Below, in pieces: positions 26,214-35,745 of a stretch of 64,000 bases of DNA; position 1 is the first letter of the stretch, and every line of letters begins with the position of its first letter. The stretch comes from IMCC45349 sp047219225 (lineage in GTDB: Bacteria > Bacteroidota > Bacteroidia > Flavobacteriales > Flavobacteriaceae): assembly GCF_047219225.1 (NCBI RefSeq), contig NZ_CP178208.1, positions 2,914,001 to 2,978,000 of the forward strand, written 5' to 3'. The position numbers were made by a program, and so were the translations under genes. The notes beneath the pieces were generated by a model. It saw nothing but the letters and a program-made list of their open reading frames with translations, searched no databases and was not told the DNA's origin.

Positions 26214-26945
26214 TTAGTTACTAATACTTCCAGAACCAGAAACCTTTGTATCTTCTTTACTTGGGTTTCCTTTATATTTAATATCTCCTGAGCCAGCAAC
26301 TCTAGCTTTTAACGATTCGTTACTTACCACTTTAGCATCACCAGAACCAGCTACAGATACTTCAGTGTGATTAGCATTTAAGTCAAAACCATGAAAGTCA
26401 CCAGAGCCTGCAACTTTAGCTTCAAGATTATTTGTGTCTCCTTTTAAGGTTAAGTCGCCAGAACCAGCTAAACTACCTTCTACAGTTGTTGTTTTTATAT
26501 CTAATACAACATCACCAGAACCAGCTAAAGCAACTTTCAAGTTATTAGTAGTAATAACATCTTTATTCCATAAATCTCCTGAACCTGCTAAAGCAACAAC
26601 ATTTACATCTTGGAATGGAATTGTAATTTTTATTTGTTTGTTTCTGCTAGGTTTTAAGTTTACATCATCATCAACTTTTACAATAAGTTTTCCCTTTTTT
26701 ACTTTAACAATAATATATTCAAGCAGGTTTTCTTCTCCTTCAATTTTAATATTTCCCTCTGTTCCGGAAACTAAAATAAAATCCATTGATCCTGCACAAC
26801 TAATACCATCGTAACTCTCAGTGTTTCTAGTTTCTGTAATTACGTTTCCGTTTCCTTTTACATTTTTGTTTCCAAATATACTTGCGTTTACTGATGTAAT
26901 TAATGTTAATGCAAGTACTAATAAGATTGATTTTTTGATTTTCAT
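26214..26945 (-). CDS. Head GIN domain (DUF2807) envelope protein with AGSGD repeats
   Basis: A 243-residue exported protein (signal MKIKKSILLVLALTLITSVNA). The mature part is a putative auto-transporter adhesin head GIN domain: a right-handed beta-helix built from short rungs, each carrying an AGSGD turn. Six exact AGSGD motifs and two degenerate ones (AGSMD near residue 50, SGSGS at the end) are spaced about 17-25 residues apart. It is the last gene of the ECF sigma operon read from 29157, so it may be a sigma target or an envelope-stress effector. The role is unknown. Confidence 0.83.
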   Translation of the reverse strand: MKIKKSILLVLALTLITSVNASIFGNKNVKGNGNVITETRNTESYDGISCAGSMDFILVSGTEGNIKIEGEENLLEYIIVKVKKGKLIVKVDDDVNLKPSRNKQIKITIPFQDVNVVALAGSGDLWNKDVITTNNLKVALAGSGDVVLDIKTTTVEGSLAGSGDLTLKGDTNNLEAKVAGSGDFHGFDLNANHTEVSVAGSGDAKVVSNESLKARVAGSGDIKYKGNPSKEDTKVSGSGSISN

Positions 26946-26968
26946 AATGTTTGTTTTTTATTGATGAT

Positions 26969-28054
26969 TTAATTTCTTTTTAGGGTAACACTCCCATAGT
27001 CAGATTTTATAGTAATATTATTTCCTGAGTTAGGGCTTCCATAGTACCCAGAATAATATTTATCTCCAGATTCTATTCGTTGCTTTTGAATTTCTAAATT
27101 ATCTTTACCATTTAACGATGCATAATCTAGTTCAAAATCAAAGTTAAAATTATAACCTGCATCATAGCCTATAGTAATTTTCATGTAGTCTGATTGTATG
27201 GCAACATCTCCTGCATTACTAGTCATATTATCTATTTTAAGCGATCCATAATCTGCTTTTACAGCCACATTTTTATAAACATCTCCAAATCGGGTTGTTA
27301 AATAGGCACTTTTACCTGTAATATTATTTGCTTTTTCAATTGTAATACCACCATAATCACAGTTGTACACAATGTCTTCTGCGATTTCAATTTTAGACTT
27401 GGTATAGTCTGCTTTAATCGCAAGCTTATTTGCTTTAGCAACTGTATAACCACTATAGTCAGCAACTATTTCACCACTTTTTATGTATTCAAAGTAAGAG
27501 TTATTAGTGTAATCGAATTTAATCACATTGTTATCTGCCATTAATTCTTTAGTAGTGATTTTTCCATAATCACAGCTTATTTCGGCACGTCCTTCTAGTT
27601 TATCAAGATTAATGCTTCCATAGTCATTACTAAGGTCAACATTGTTGGTAATTGGCATTTTGATAATGTAATTAATCTTCATGTTTACATTGCTATTTCC
27701 CCAGCTAAACCAAGATTTTGATTTGTTCTTATTAAAAATTGTCTTAGCATGAACTTCGTTTGAAGATGATTCAAAATCTACAGATATTTCATCTAATTTC
27801 TTTTGAACCTTTTCTTCGTTATTACCATTTACTTTTATAATTACTTCAATATCAATTTTGTTTTCATTCCAAGTAATAATGTCAATATTTCCATAGCTAT
27901 TATCAACCTTTAGAGTTGCATTGGAGTTCACAGAAAAAGTTTCTTTTATAACTTTATCTTTTGAGTGTTTTCCTTTCCAGTTACCTGTTCCAGCAAATAA
28001 AAATACTGGCATTAATAGAGCTAATATGCTTTTATAAAGTAGAGCTGTTTTCAT
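26969..28054 (-). CDS. DUF4097-like beta-helical envelope protein with DYG turns
   Basis: A 361-residue exported protein (signal MKTALLYKSILALLMPVFLFA). The body is repetitive beta structure with recurring D-Y-G turns (NDYGSINL, CDYGKITT, CDYGGITI, ADYGSLKI, SDYGSVTL), similar to DUF4097/putative-adhesin beta-helices. It overlaps the upstream anti-sigma-like gene by 23 bases and lies 23 bases before the head-GIN gene, so all belong to one operon with the sigma factor. A surface or periplasmic scaffold role is inference. Confidence 0.75.
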   Translation of the reverse strand: MKTALLYKSILALLMPVFLFAGTGNWKGKHSKDKVIKETFSVNSNATLKVDNSYGNIDIITWNENKIDIEVIIKVNGNNEEKVQKKLDEISVDFESSSNEVHAKTIFNKNKSKSWFSWGNSNVNMKINYIIKMPITNNVDLSNDYGSINLDKLEGRAEISCDYGKITTKELMADNNVIKFDYTNNSYFEYIKSGEIVADYSGYTVAKANKLAIKADYTKSKIEIAEDIVYNCDYGGITIEKANNITGKSAYLTTRFGDVYKNVAVKADYGSLKIDNMTSNAGDVAIQSDYMKITIGYDAGYNFNFDFELDYASLNGKDNLEIQKQRIESGDKYYSGYYGSPNSGNNITIKSDYGSVTLKRN

Positions 28055-28586
28055 TAGTTAAGTTTTTAAGTTGTTTTACGTCTTCAATTTGTTGTAATAC
28101 GTTTTGTAATAAATCTATTCTATTTTGAAAGTTTGATATCATTGCGTAAATCACGCGTTTGTCATCTCCACTTTCTTCTAAATCAAGCTGTAGTTTTTTG
28201 TATTGGCTTTCAAGGTTTTCAATTCTGGATAACGCATCAGTAATAATGGCTTGAGCTTCCTCTGAAGTTTCATTTTCTAACTTACTTAATTCTTCTTGAA
28301 TTGCATTAGTGAAAAATGTTTGTGTTTGCTCCATTTCGGGAGATATACTAGCTAAATCTCTAGGCTCATTACTTTGACTATTACCAATAAATAATGAAAA
28401 TAATAGTGTTATTGATGCAGCAATACCTATAAATGGTTTCCAGAAGTTTCTTTTAGAATTAAGCTTCACAACCTTGTTGTCTTGGTTGTTTAATTTTTCT
28501 AAAAAGCGTGCTTCATGACCAGACTTTGGATTTTCAATATCAAAGTTGTTTTCTAAGTCGTTAAAAAGCTTTTCTAAATTATCCAT
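28032..28586 (-). CDS. Single-pass membrane protein, probable anti-sigma factor
   Basis: A 184-residue protein with an N-terminal cytosolic part (about 1-45, including the SGHEARFLEKLN motif typical of flavobacterial sigma-linked proteins), one membrane helix (WKPFIGIAASITLLFSLFIG) and a periplasmic coiled coil (about 85-175). It directly follows the ECF sigma gene (10 bases apart), the classic place for an anti-sigma factor. No zinc ZAS motif is present, so the mode of binding is open. It overlaps the next gene by 23 bases. Confidence 0.72.
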   Translation of the reverse strand: MDNLEKLFNDLENNFDIENPKSGHEARFLEKLNNQDNKVVKLNSKRNFWKPFIGIAASITLLFSLFIGNSQSNEPRDLASISPEMEQTQTFFTNAIQEELSKLENETSEEAQAIITDALSRIENLESQYKKLQLDLEESGDDKRVIYAMISNFQNRIDLLQNVLQQIEDVKQLKNLTNENSSTL

Positions 28587-28596
28587 GTTTATTTTT

Positions 28597-29157
28597 TTAA
28601 TACTCAGCTACAAGCTGTAATTTTTTTCTTAAACTTTCTTTTGCTCTTGAGATTGTTGTTCTACAATTTGCATAAGACATGTTTAATATGTCACTGATTT
28701 CTTCATAATCATAGCCTTCAATTAAATGAAGTGTTAGGCTTACTCTGTAGTTGTCTTTTAGCGTTTTTAAAGTGTCTAGTACTTGTTTTACTTTAATATT
28801 ATTAAGTTCTAAATCACTTGAAATGCCTTCTTGATTTTCTACTTTGTATAACACATCATCTAAAGGAACTTCACTGTATTTATTATTTTTTTTATAATGA
28901 TAAATACTGTTGTTTACTACAATTCGTTTTAGCCATGCACCAAAGGTCACTGTATCTTTAAGGCTCTTTAACTTTGTAAATGCAGTTAAAAAAGAGTCTT
29001 GCATGATATCTTCAGCTTCAAAGCTATCTTTCACAATTCTATAAGCAGTATTATACATAGCCTTATAATATCTATTATAGACTTCCAATTGCGCTTGTTG
29101 GTTGCCAGAAATACATAGCTGTATTAACTGCTCTATGTTGTGGTTGGTTAGTGTCAC
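28597..29157 (-). CDS. ECF-type RNA polymerase sigma factor
   Basis: A 186-residue sigma-70 family ECF factor. Region 2 is seen in YNRYYKAMYNTAYRIVKDSF and AEDIMQDSFLTAFTKL. Region 4 is seen in the helix-turn-helix YDYEEISDILNMSYANCRTT followed by ISRAKESLRKKL. It is the first gene of a four-gene leftward operon (sigma, membrane protein, two beta-helical envelope proteins), a composition that suggests control of cell-envelope functions. Lon is transcribed divergently across a 239-bp gap. Confidence 0.88.
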   Translation of the reverse strand: MTLTNHNIEQLIQLCISGNQQAQLEVYNRYYKAMYNTAYRIVKDSFEAEDIMQDSFLTAFTKLKSLKDTVTFGAWLKRIVVNNSIYHYKKNNKYSEVPLDDVLYKVENQEGISSDLELNNIKVKQVLDTLKTLKDNYRVSLTLHLIEGYDYEEISDILNMSYANCRTTISRAKESLRKKLQLVAEY

Positions 29158-29396
29158 AAAACAAATTGTTTATTAAGAAGAGTATAATAAAACATAAGTG
29201 TTACAGTTTTAAATAAAAAAGTTTCAATTTATTTATTTGTTACCCCATTATAATGGCATAACAATTGACCTTAATAGGTTGATAAAAGCTGTTAAAACCT
29301 ACTATTTACTTGGTTTACATTTAGTAACAGTAATTTTAAATAAAGATAAAAAATAAAATTGTTCTGTTTTTTATGACAGAATGACTTGATTATATT
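29158..29396. promoter_or_regulatory. Divergent region between the ECF sigma operon and lon
   Basis: A 239-bp gap with several symmetries: a CCATTATAATGG palindrome near 29244, an imperfect AATAGGTT...AACCTACTATT pair near 29270-29310, and a 6-bp inverted repeat TTCTGT / ACAGAA (29362-29367 / 29376-29381) just upstream of lon. No perfect TAnnTTTG box is seen on either strand, so either promoter may use an alternative sigma factor. Confidence 0.4.
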
Positions 29397-31847
29397 ATGG
29401 CAAGATCAAAATTTACCACTCTTGACAGTTTGTCATTGCAAGAGTTTGATGAAAATTCAGAGTTAATTCCTTTAATGACTTCTGAAGATGAAGAAGAAAT
29501 AAGAAATGAGTCTTTACCAGAGACGCTTCCAATTTTATCGCTTAGAAATACAGTACTATTTCCAGGTGTAGTAATTCCTATTACAGCAGGAAGAGACAAA
29601 TCTATAAAACTAATTAATGATGCTAATAATGGTAGTAAAGTAATTGGAGTTGTTTCTCAAAAAGATGAGTTGGTTGAAGATCCAACGGTTAATGATGTAC
29701 ATTCTATTGGAACTGTAGCTCGTATTTTGAAGGTGTTAAAGATGCCAGATGGAAATACTACTGTAATCATTCAAGGTAAAAAGCGTTTTCAAATAGCAGA
29801 AATGATTACAGAAGAGCCTTATATGAATGCGACTATACGTGAGGTAGCTGAAACGTCTCCAGAGAAAACTAATGAAGAGTTTTCAGCAATAATTGACTCT
29901 ATAAAGGACTTGTCTTTACAAATCATTAAGCAAAGTCCAAACATTCCAAGTGAGGCTTCATTTGCAATTAAGAATATTGAAAGTAATTCGTTTTTAATAA
30001 ATTTTGTGTCTTCAAACATGAATCTTTCGGTTGAAGAAAAGCAAACACTTTTAGAGATTAACGATTTACAAGAACGTGCTTTGGCTACATTAAAGCATAT
30101 GAATGTTGAATACCAACGTTTAGAACTTAAAAATGACATTCAGTCAAAAGTTCAAAGCGATATGAATCAACAGCAACGTGAATATTTCTTACATCAACAA
30201 ATGAAAACCATTCAAGAAGAACTTGGTGGTGTTAGCTATGAGGAAGAAGTTGAAGAGATGAAAGCACGTGCTAAAAAGAAACAATGGGGAGAAAAGGTTG
30301 CTAAACATTTCGATAAAGAGATTTCTAAATTACAGCGTATGAATCCGCAAGTAGCTGAATATTCAATTCAGAGAAACTATTTGGATTTGTTTTTAGAGTT
30401 ACCATGGAATGAGTTTAGCGAAGATAATTTTGACTTAAAACGTGCAAAAAAGATATTAGATAGAGATCATTATGGTTTAGATGATGTTAAGAAACGTATT
30501 ATTGAATACTTAGCAGTATTGAAATTACGTAATGACATGAAATCACCAATTCTTTGTTTATATGGACCTCCAGGAGTTGGTAAAACATCTTTAGGAAAAT
30601 CTATAGCTGAAGCTTTAGGTAGAGAATACGTTAGGGTTTCACTTGGTGGTTTAAGAGATGAGGCTGAAATTAGAGGGCATAGAAAAACTTATATAGGAGC
30701 AATGCCTGGGAGAATTCTTCAAAGTTTAAAAAAGGCAGGAACTTCTAATCCAGTATTTGTTTTAGACGAAATTGATAAGCTATCAAACTCTCATCAAGGT
30801 GATCCATCATCTGCTATGTTAGAAGTTTTAGACCCTGAGCAAAACTCAGAATTTTATGATAACTTCTTAGAAATGGGTTACGATTTATCTAAGGTTATGT
30901 TTGTTGCTACTTCTAATAGTTTAGCAACAATTCAGCCAGCTTTAAGAGATCGTATGGAGATAATAAATGTTACAGGTTATACTATTGAAGAAAAAGTTGA
31001 AATAGGAAAAAAACATTTATTGCCAAAACAAATTAAAGAACATGGTTTAACTAACGATAATATTAAGATTGCAAAGCCTCAATTAGAAAAAATAGTAGAA
31101 GGTTACACACGTGAATCTGGAGTTCGTGGTCTTGAAAAGCAAATTGCAAAAATGGTGCGTAATGCTGCTAAAAATATTGCAATGGAAGAGACTTATAACA
31201 TTAAAGTTAGTAATGAGGATATAATTGAAGTATTAGGCAGTCCAAAACTTGAAAGAGATAAATACGAAAATAATGATGTTGCTGGAGTAGTAACAGGTTT
31301 AGCTTGGACTAGTGTTGGAGGAGATATTTTATTTATTGAGTCTATCTTGTCAAAAGGAAAAGGTGCAATGTCTATTACAGGTAACTTAGGCAAGGTTATG
31401 AAAGAGTCTGCAACTATCGCTATGGAATATATAAAGGCTAATGCAGATGAGTTTGGTTTAGATAGTTCAATTTTTGAAAAGTATAATGTACATATTCATG
31501 TACCTGAAGGTGCAACACCAAAAGATGGACCAAGTGCAGGTGTTACAATGCTAACGTCTTTAATTTCACTTTATACTCAGCGTAAGGTAAAGAAGAGCAT
31601 TGCAATGACTGGAGAAATAACTTTGAGAGGTAAAGTATTACCAGTAGGTGGTATAAAAGAAAAAATATTAGCTGCAAAACGTGCTAAGATTAAAGAAATA
31701 ATTCTTTGTAAAGAAAATAAACGAGACATTGATGAAATTAAGGATGAATACCTAAAAGGTTTAAAATTTCATTATGTAACCGAAATGAGTGAGGTAATTG
31801 ATATTGCAATTACCAAGCAAAAAGTAAAAAATGCAAAAACATTATAA
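29397..31847 (+). CDS. lon: ATP-dependent protease Lon (endopeptidase La)
   Basis: An 816-residue cytoplasmic AAA+ protease for damaged and regulatory proteins. Order of parts: N-terminal substrate-binding domain ([19 protein letters not shown]), coiled middle region, AAA+ module with Walker A GPPGVGKT and Walker [10 protein letters not shown], and C-terminal S16 protease domain with the Ser713/Lys756 dyad ([15 protein letters not shown]). The roughly 40-residue acidic N-terminal extension ([16 protein letters not shown]) is usual in flavobacterial Lon. It is a single gene with a terminator. Confidence 0.96.
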   Translation: MARSKFTTLDSLSLQEFDENSELIPLMTSEDEEEIRNESLPETLPILSLRNTVLFPGVVIPITAGRDKSIKLINDANNGSKVIGVVSQKDELVEDPTVNDVHSIGTVARILKVLKMPDGNTTVIIQGKKRFQIAEMITEEPYMNATIREVAETSPEKTNEEFSAIIDSIKDLSLQIIKQSPNIPSEASFAIKNIESNSFLINFVSSNMNLSVEEKQTLLEINDLQERALATLKHMNVEYQRLELKNDIQSKVQSDMNQQQREYFLHQQMKTIQEELGGVSYEEEVEEMKARAKKKQWGEKVAKHFDKEISKLQRMNPQVAEYSIQRNYLDLFLELPWNEFSEDNFDLKRAKKILDRDHYGLDDVKKRIIEYLAVLKLRNDMKSPILCLYGPPGVGKTSLGKSIAEALGREYVRVSLGGLRDEAEIRGHRKTYIGAMPGRILQSLKKAGTSNPVFVLDEIDKLSNSHQGDPSSAMLEVLDPEQNSEFYDNFLEMGYDLSKVMFVATSNSLATIQPALRDRMEIINVTGYTIEEKVEIGKKHLLPKQIKEHGLTNDNIKIAKPQLEKIVEGYTRESGVRGLEKQIAKMVRNAAKNIAMEETYNIKVSNEDIIEVLGSPKLERDKYENNDVAGVVTGLAWTSVGGDILFIESILSKGKGAMSITGNLGKVMKESATIAMEYIKANADEFGLDSSIFEKYNVHIHVPEGATPKDGPSAGVTMLTSLISLYTQRKVKKSIAMTGEITLRGKVLPVGGIKEKILAAKRAKIKEIILCKENKRDIDEIKDEYLKGLKFHYVTEMSEVIDIAITKQKVKNAKTL

Positions 31848-31852
31848 ATTTT

Positions 31853-31880
31853 AAAACCTCGAATTATCGAGGTTTTTTTT
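31853..31880 (+). terminator. Intrinsic terminator after lon
   Basis: Stem AAACCTCGA (31854-31862) / TCGAGGTTT (31867-31875) with an ATTA loop and eight T's. Confidence 0.92.
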
Positions 31881-31929
31881 ATCCTCAAAAAATAAAATAT
31901 TACTACAATCGTTTTAAGATAGATTTAGT

Positions 31930-31937
31930 TACTTTTG
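31930..31937 (+). promoter_or_regulatory. Promoter -7 box for porQ-cmk
   Basis: TACTTTTG, perfect TAnnTTTG, only seven bases before the porQ ATG; the transcript may start within a few bases of the start codon. Confidence 0.55.
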
Positions 31938-31944
31938 CAGCTTT

Positions 31945-32964
31945 ATGAAAAGAAAGATTACTACTTTTTTATTGGTACTTAGTATGCTCCCTCTATATGC
32001 TCAATTAGGAGGAGAGGCTACATATCAATTTTTAAATTTAGTATCATCTCCTCGTCAAGCCGCTTTAGGAGGAAAAGTGTTAACCAATATTGATTATGAT
32101 GTAACACAAGCATTGTATAATCCAGCTACTATTAATGTAGAGATGGATAATCAATTAGCAATAAATTACTCTAGCTATTTAGGAGGTATTAGTTATGGTA
32201 CTGCTGCTTATGCTTATACTTTGGATAGACGTACGCAAACCTTCCATGTAGGGATGACTTATGTTAACTATGGTAATTTTGATGGTTATGATGAAAATGG
32301 TAATGCAACAGGAAGTTTTACAGGTAACGAAGCAGCACTTTCTTTTGGTTATGCTAGACAAATAGGCTATTCCGATTTTTATTTAGGTGGAAACGTAAAA
32401 TTAATCACATCAAAGCTAGAACAATATAATTCTATTGGAGCTGCTGTAGATGTTGGTTTAATTTACATCGATGAGTATTTAGAGTTTCAAGCGGCACTAG
32501 TTGTTAGAAACTTAGGAACACAAATCACTACTTATGCAGGTCAAAATGAACCTTTACCATTAGAAATAGATTTAGGTTTATCACAAACACTTGAGCATGT
32601 GCCTTTACGTTGGCATATTACTTTTGAAAATCTTCAAAAATGGCCAATTGGTGTGTCTAATCCAGCAAGAGCTACTACAGATTTAGATGGTAATCAAACT
32701 CAAGAAAAAGTAGGTTTTTTTAATAAGTTAATGCGTCATACTATTCTTGGAGCTGAGTTATTTCCGGATAAAGGATTTAATTTAAGATTTGGGTATAATT
32801 TTAGAAGAGCAGAAGAATTACGTATTTTAGAACAACGAAATTTTTCTGGATTGTCTTTTGGAATAGGTATTAAACTAAATAAAATGCGTTTTAGTTATAC
32901 GCATGCAAGATATTCAACAGCATCCAACACAAGCTTTTTTGGATTACAAATAGATTTACAATAG
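31945..32964 (+). CDS. porQ: Type IX secretion system protein PorQ
   Basis: A 339-residue outer-membrane barrel protein (signal MKRKITTFLLVLSMLPLYAQ). The conserved opening GGEATYQFLNLVSSPRQAAL GG and the PorV/PorQ-family barrel pattern identify PorQ. In the T9SS, PorQ anchors PorZ in the attachment complex (PorU-V-Q-Z) that clips sorting domains and attaches cargo at the surface. That matches the two sorting-domain proteins elsewhere in this window. Its TAG stop overlaps the GTG of cmk by one base, as commonly seen for this pair in flavobacteria. Confidence 0.93.
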   Translation: MKRKITTFLLVLSMLPLYAQLGGEATYQFLNLVSSPRQAALGGKVLTNIDYDVTQALYNPATINVEMDNQLAINYSSYLGGISYGTAAYAYTLDRRTQTFHVGMTYVNYGNFDGYDENGNATGSFTGNEAALSFGYARQIGYSDFYLGGNVKLITSKLEQYNSIGAAVDVGLIYIDEYLEFQAALVVRNLGTQITTYAGQNEPLPLEIDLGLSQTLEHVPLRWHITFENLQKWPIGVSNPARATTDLDGNQTQEKVGFFNKLMRHTILGAELFPDKGFNLRFGYNFRRAEELRILEQRNFSGLSFGIGIKLNKMRFSYTHARYSTASNTSFFGLQIDLQ

Positions 32965-33659
32965 TGCAAAATATTACTATAGCCATAGACGGTTTTTCAT
33001 CAACAGGAAAAAGTACCATAGCAAAACAATTAGCCAATCAATTAGGTTATATTTATGTTGATACTGGAGCCATGTATAGAGCTGTAACACTATATGCTTT
33101 AGAAAATGGATACATTAATGAAGATAATTTTGATGTTAACAATTTTGTAATGCAATTACATAACATAAATTTATCTTTCCAGTTTAATAAAGACTTAGGT
33201 TTTTCAGAGATGTATTTAAACAATAAAAATGTTGAAAAAGAAATACGTACAATGAAAGTTTCGGGTTTTGTTAGTGCTGTAGCTGCTGTTCCAGAAGTGC
33301 GCTACCAATTGGTAAAGCAACAACAGGAAATGGGCAAGGGTAAAGGTATTGTAATGGATGGACGTGATATTGGTACTGTAGTATTTCCTGATGCAGAACT
33401 AAAGCTGTTTATGACAGCTTCTGCTCAAATAAGAGCACAACGTAGATATGATGAGTTAATAGGTAGAGGAGATGAAGTAAATTTTGACGAAGTTTTACGC
33501 AATGTAAAAGAGCGTGACTATATCGATTCTAATAGAGATGATTCGCCATTAGTAAAAGCAGATGATGCTATAGAAATTGATAATTCTAACCTTACATTAG
33601 ATGAACAGTTTCAAAAAATAATGAACTTGGTTAAAATTACACTCGAGAACCAAGAATAG
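32964..33659 (+). CDS. cmk: (d)CMP kinase
   Basis: A 231-residue nucleoside monophosphate kinase phosphorylating CMP/dCMP. The P-loop GFSSTGKSTIAKQL, the YVDTGAMYRAVTLYAL motif and the substrate loop MDGRDIGTVVFPDA are diagnostic. The reading frame begins with GTG overlapping the porQ TAG (TAGTG), a coupling start; the alternative would lose the first strand. Position just before rpsA matches the widespread cmk-rpsA order, although rpsA has its own promoter here. Confidence 0.94.
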   Translation: MQNITIAIDGFSSTGKSTIAKQLANQLGYIYVDTGAMYRAVTLYALENGYINEDNFDVNNFVMQLHNINLSFQFNKDLGFSEMYLNNKNVEKEIRTMKVSGFVSAVAAVPEVRYQLVKQQQEMGKGKGIVMDGRDIGTVVFPDAELKLFMTASAQIRAQRRYDELIGRGDEVNFDEVLRNVKERDYIDSNRDDSPLVKADDAIEIDNSNLTLDEQFQKIMNLVKITLENQE

Positions 33660-33730
33660 TACTTTCATAATCAGTAATTTAAAACATTTATTTCTTTAGC
33701 TTTAAATTAGGCAAATTCACAAAATATGTT

Positions 33731-33857
33731 TATTTTTGCGCTCCTTTTAGCGAATAGTCGAAAAGATAAAAGGGTCAAAACTAAATTTTTATAACGCTTC
33801 TGTGTGTTATTTGCTTAAACTTTTCGAGAACGTACAGAATACAAATTTTTATCAGCA
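33731..33857 (+). promoter_or_regulatory. rpsA promoter box and structured leader
   Basis: A perfect -7 box TATTTTTG (33731-33738) is followed by a leader of about 115 bases. In it TCGAAAAG (33758-33765) can pair with CTTTTCGA (33820-33827), enclosing a smaller ATAAC/GTTAT hairpin (33791-33795 / 33806-33810). Such nested stems before the S1 gene fit autogenous translational control by S1; this is inference. Confidence 0.5.
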
Positions 33858-35690
33858 ATGGCTGAAAATAAAGAAACTAAAGCTGAAGCAACTGTTGAGG
33901 CTAAACAAGTTGAAGCTCCAGTAGTATCTGAAGCTCAAGCAAATCCAGAACAATTTTTAAAAGATTTTAATTGGCACAACTACGAAGAAGGAATTGATCC
34001 TGTAGAAGATGCTAAATTAGAAGAGTTTGAAAAATTAGTAGCAGAGAACTTTGTAGACACATTAGATGACGAAGTTGTAGAAGGTGTTGTAGTTCACATT
34101 ACAGATCGTGATGCAATTATTGACATTAATGCAAAGTCAGAAGGTGTAATTTCATTAAACGAGTTTCGTTACAATCCTAACTTAGCAGTTGGAGACAAAG
34201 TAGAAGTATTAATTGATGTTCGTGAAGATGCAACAGGACAATTAGTATTATCTCACCGTAAAGCTAGAGTAATTAAAGCTTGGGATCGCGTTAACGCTGC
34301 TCATGATTCAGGTGAAATCGTTAATGGATTTGTTAAGTGTCGTACTAAAGGTGGTATGATTGTTGACGTATTTGGTATTGAAGCATTCTTACCAGGTTCT
34401 CAAATCGATGTGAAGCCTATTAGAGATTACGATCAATATGTAAACAAAACTATGGAATTCAAAGTTGTTAAAATCAACCACGAGTTTAAAAATGTTGTTG
34501 TTTCTCATAAAGCACTTATCGAGGCAGATATCGAAGTTCAGAAGAAAGAAATTATCAGTCAATTAGAAAAAGGTCAAGTATTAGAAGGTACAGTTAAGAA
34601 CATTACTTCTTACGGTGTATTTATGGATCTTGGAGGAGTTGACGGATTAATTCATATTACAGATCTTTCTTGGTCACGTATTAACCACCCAAGTGAGATT
34701 GTTGAATTAGATCAAAAATTAAACGTTGTAATCCTTGATTTTGATGAAAACAAGTCAAGAATTCAATTAGGTCTTAAGCAATTATCTAAGCACCCATGGG
34801 ATGCTTTAGGTGAAGAAGTTAAAGTAGGAGATAAAGTAGAAGGTAAAGTAGTTGTAATCGCTGATTATGGTGCATTTATCGAAGTTGCAGAAGGTGTTGA
34901 AGGTTTAATTCACGTTTCTGAAATGTCTTGGTCAACTCACTTACGTTCAGCTCAAGATTTCGTAGCTGTAGGTGATAAAGTTGAGGCTCAAATCTTAACT
35001 TTAGATAGAGAAGATCGTAAGATGTCTCTTGGTATTAAGCAATTAACTCCAGACCCATGGACAGACATTACTTCTAAGTACCCTGTAGGTTCTAAGCACT
35101 CTGGTGTTGTACGTAACTTTACTAACTTTGGTGTATTTGTTGAATTAGAAGAAGGTATTGACGGATTAATTTATATCTCTGATTTATCTTGGACTAAGAA
35201 AATTAAGCATCCATCTGAGTTCTGTGCTGTAGGTGATAAGTTAGATGTTGTTGTATTAGAGTTAGACGTAGAAGGACGTAAATTAAGTTTAGGTCACAAA
35301 CAAACTACTGAAAACCCTTGGGACAAGTATGAAACTGAATTTGCTTTAGATACAACTCACAATGGATCTATTGAAGAGATTGTTGACAAAGGAGCTACTG
35401 TTAAATTTAATGAAGATATCGTAGCATTTATCCCTAGTAGACATCTTGAAAAAGAAGATGGTGGAAAGCTTAAAAAAGGAGAAGCTGCTGATTTCAAAAT
35501 TATTGAATTCAACAAAGAGTTTAAGCGTGTAGTTGCATCTCATACTGCAATTTTCAAAGCTGAAGAAGCTAAAAATGTAAAAGCTGCTGCTAAAAAAGCA
35601 CAAGCTGCTGCTGCAGAAGCAAAACCAACTTTAGGTGATGCTAATGATGCTTTACAAGCTCTTAAAGATAAAATGGACGGAAAAGCTTAA
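33858..35690 (+). CDS. rpsA: 30S ribosomal protein S1
   Basis: A 610-residue RNA-binding ribosomal protein that recruits mRNAs, which matters in a lineage with weak Shine-Dalgarno use. Six S1 (OB-fold) domains can be read in order. Two are divergent N-terminal ones (about 75-145 and 155-225). Three are canonical (for example TSYGVFMDLGGVDGLIHITD, ADYGAFIEVAEGVEGLIHVS, TNFGVFVELEEGIDGLIYIS). A sixth is degenerate. An acidic N-terminal extension and an Ala/Lys-rich C-terminal tail flank them. Codon use looks biased as expected for high expression. A strong terminator follows. Confidence 0.95.
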   Translation: MAENKETKAEATVEAKQVEAPVVSEAQANPEQFLKDFNWHNYEEGIDPVEDAKLEEFEKLVAENFVDTLDDEVVEGVVVHITDRDAIIDINAKSEGVISLNEFRYNPNLAVGDKVEVLIDVREDATGQLVLSHRKARVIKAWDRVNAAHDSGEIVNGFVKCRTKGGMIVDVFGIEAFLPGSQIDVKPIRDYDQYVNKTMEFKVVKINHEFKNVVVSHKALIEADIEVQKKEIISQLEKGQVLEGTVKNITSYGVFMDLGGVDGLIHITDLSWSRINHPSEIVELDQKLNVVILDFDENKSRIQLGLKQLSKHPWDALGEEVKVGDKVEGKVVVIADYGAFIEVAEGVEGLIHVSEMSWSTHLRSAQDFVAVGDKVEAQILTLDREDRKMSLGIKQLTPDPWTDITSKYPVGSKHSGVVRNFTNFGVFVELEEGIDGLIYISDLSWTKKIKHPSEFCAVGDKLDVVVLELDVEGRKLSLGHKQTTENPWDKYETEFALDTTHNGSIEEIVDKGATVKFNEDIVAFIPSRHLEKEDGGKLKKGEAADFKIIEFNKEFKRVVASHTAIFKAEEAKNVKAAAKKAQAAAAEAKPTLGDANDALQALKDKMDGKA

Positions 35691-35712
35691 TTTTTCCTAA
35701 ATGATATTTATT

Positions 35713-35745
35713 AAAAAGCCTTCTCAATTTGAGAAGGCTTTTTTT
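35713..35745 (+). terminator. Intrinsic terminator after rpsA
   Basis: Stem AAAAAGCCTTCTCA (35713-35726) / TGAGAAGGCTTTTT around ATT, with a T run to 35745; it also abuts the convergent methyltransferase gene end. Confidence 0.94.

Noticed and set aside
29819..30139. Leftward 106-codon frame within lon
   Set aside because: Antisense shadow of a strongly conserved coding region.
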